7,068 nucleotides of DNA, taken from assembly GCA_934394515.1 (NCBI GenBank), contig CAKRRU010000118.1, forward strand, positions 1 to 7,068, in the 5' to 3' direction. The notes beneath the pieces are model-generated. The model was not told the DNA's origin, made no database searches, and saw only the letters and a program-made list of their open reading frames with translations. Positions 5,951 to 7,068 of this stretch are shown here, piece after piece. A program made the translations under genes and the position numbers. Numbering within the stretch: position 1 is the first letter of the stretch; the number at the start of each line of letters is the position of its first letter. This stretch comes from an uncultured Acetatifactor sp. (lineage in GTDB: Bacteria; Bacillota; Clostridia; Lachnospirales; Lachnospiraceae).

Positions 5951-7068
5951 ATGAGCAGATTTAGCAAGTATATGAAGGAAAAATTGGTAAAGGTTCTGGT
6001 TACGGCGCTGGTAGCAGGCTCTGTAGCGGGGAACGGAACAATTACCGTGCAGGCAGAGGAGACAGAGACTTCCGCAGCAGAAGAAACTGTATCCGGTGGT
6101 GATGCCGCAGCTTTGACAATGCGGATGGCAGTGAAAGCAGCTGCCGGTGCGGACACTGACATAAACCTTGTAACAGTGGGAACTCTGAATTATGAAGATT
6201 TTGCTGTGGTAGCACAGGAATATACCGGAAATCATCTGGAAGGCGGAGGACTGGTAGCAAATTTGCTGAACTGCGTAGACTTTTACAGACCCAGCAGAAA
6301 CTATGTCGGTCAGGTATCGGAAGACCTGTTGAGTGTGGGCGGCGGTGGATATGATGGATTTGGAAAAGCTGCCTTAGTGCTTGAAAAACCGGCTGATACA
6401 GAGAGAACGTTTGTACCTAAGTATAACGATAATAACGGTGGACAGGTGCACCTTGTGGTAACAAAACCCGGTAAGACCGAAGCGTTTGTTGTAGGGACTG
6501 TTCAAAATGCGGAACCGATCAGCATGTGTGAGACCGGAGAAGTCAGCGCAGCGGTAAATAATGCGCTTGCACAGGCGGCAAACGATTCCCAAAATTATTA
6601 TAATATGACCAGTTCTGAAACAGTTACTGTAATTAATACCCAGGGTAAATTGACAGCGACGGAGGTGACAACGGTACTGGCAGATGCCCAGGAAGGTAAA
6701 ACGGTAATTATTAACTGCCTTGGCGACTGGACAAATGTATCGTGTGAAAATATGGCTGCTGCCGGTGGCTATGCACATCAGGGCTGGGCTGCAAATATTA
6801 TCTGGAACTTAGGACAGAGCACCGGAAAACTGGTTCTGGATCAGGCTGTATTTGGAAGAATTCTTGCACCAAATGCGGATTTCAGTAATGGTGGTTCTGT
6901 TATTGTAGGTTCTGTTGTGGCGAAGACATTTACGCAAGGAAATGAAGTGCATTATCCCGGTCTCAAGGGTGATCCTCGTCCTGTGAAGACTCCGACGCCG
7001 ACCGCAACGCCGACCGCAACGCCGACTGCAACGCCGACCGCGACCCCAACTGCGACGCCGACAGCAAC
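5951..7068 (+). CDS. Choice-of-anchor A family surface protein, 3' end beyond window
   Basis: An open frame of 372 complete codons runs off the right edge with no stop. Residues 1-35 form a signal peptide: basic start, hydrophobic core LVKVLVTALVAGSVAG, and a probable cut after VQA. Residues 36-70 are an acidic, alanine-rich spacer. About 70-340 form one extracellular domain of the choice-of-anchor A type. Its signature parts are EGGGLVAN at 97-104 and, near the end, the stretch FGRILAPNAD (301-310) then GSVIVGSVVAKTF (315-327) and a GNEVHYPG turn. From residue 347 a stalk of TPTA repeats begins, as seen in wall-spanning segments of anchored proteins. The family name reflects that members carry different C-terminal anchors; the anchor here cannot be seen, but the adjacent class B sortase suggests a sortase signal. 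More domains may follow the stalk. The role is unknown; adhesion or surface structure is the common guess. The stalk threonines are plausible O-glycosylation sites for the PMT fusion encoded nearby. Confidence 0.88.
   Translation, partial: MSRFSKYMKEKLVKVLVTALVAGSVAGNGTITVQAEETETSAAEETVSGGDAAALTMRMAVKAAAGADTDINLVTVGTLNYEDFAVVAQEYTGNHLEGGGLVANLLNCVDFYRPSRNYVGQVSEDLLSVGGGGYDGFGKAALVLEKPADTERTFVPKYNDNNGGQVHLVVTKPGKTEAFVVGTVQNAEPISMCETGEVSAAVNNALAQAANDSQNYYNMTSSETVTVINTQGKLTATEVTTVLADAQEGKTVIINCLGDWTNVSCENMAAAGGYAHQGWAANIIWNLGQSTGKLVLDQAVFGRILAPNADFSNGGSVIVGSVVAKTFTQGNEVHYPGLKGDPRPVKTPTPTATPTATPTATPTATPTATPTA
6989..7068 (+). repeat. 12-bp coding repeats (TPTA stalk), cut by window edge
   Basis: Tandem 12-bp units close to ACGCCGACCGCA encode Thr-Pro-Thr-Ala. 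The first two complete units are identical, and later ones vary only at third codon positions (ACC/ACT/ACA, GCA/GCG, CCG/CCA). At least six units are visible and the array continues past the window. Proline and threonine alternation gives an extended, rod-like segment. Unit length is a multiple of three, so unit gain or loss would change stalk length without breaking the frame. Confidence 0.9.

Noticed and set aside
6374..6778. Minus-strand 134-codon open frame opposite the surface-protein gene
   Set aside because: It is antisense to the anchor-A domain, has no ribosome-binding site and its cysteine-rich translation looks like a frame shadow.

Overview
The window looks like a stretch of chromosome from a gut-type Gram-positive Firmicute, most likely a Lachnospiraceae member. 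This rests on a class B sortase, a long Firmicutes-type surface protein with a TPTA repeat stalk, Gram-positive Shine-Dalgarno sequences, and a 51-bp tandem repeat plus a PD-(D/E)XK-like orphan protein of a kind I associate with that family from memory. No species call is possible.

Layout, left to right. (1) Bases 15-218 hold four tandem 51-bp units, each with an 8-bp inverted repeat and, in the first three, a ribosome-binding site plus a 10-codon open frame. (2) Bases 219-480 are AT-rich with no convincing gene. (3) A plus-strand gene (481-1257) encodes a 258-residue protein with the three active-site motifs of a PD-(D/E)XK nuclease fold. (4) A convergent gap (1258-1442) contains a strong 18-bp hairpin. 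(5) A very long minus-strand gene (1443-4853) encodes a fusion of two GT-C membrane glycosyltransferases: an N-terminal Gpi18/COG5542-like half and a C-terminal protein O-mannosyltransferase (GT39/PMT) half. (6) A compact divergent promoter region (about 4854-5003) contains a 19-bp dyad overlapping the sortase -10 box. (7) A class B sortase lies on the plus strand (5004-5780). (8) After a 170-bp gap comes the 5' part of a secreted choice-of-anchor A surface protein, with signal peptide, anchor-A domain and a threonine/proline repeat stalk that runs off the right edge.

The right two thirds read as one cell-surface locus. The sortase would attach the surface protein to the wall, the surface protein carries a threonine-rich stalk that is a plausible O-glycosylation target, and the divergent PMT fusion would be the membrane enzyme that adds the sugar. 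Each assignment rests on visible motifs, but the functional link is inference from adjacency. The left third (repeat array and nuclease-like gene) differs in base composition (33% GC at 541-600 against 53% at 2281-2340) and looks like an accessory insertion.
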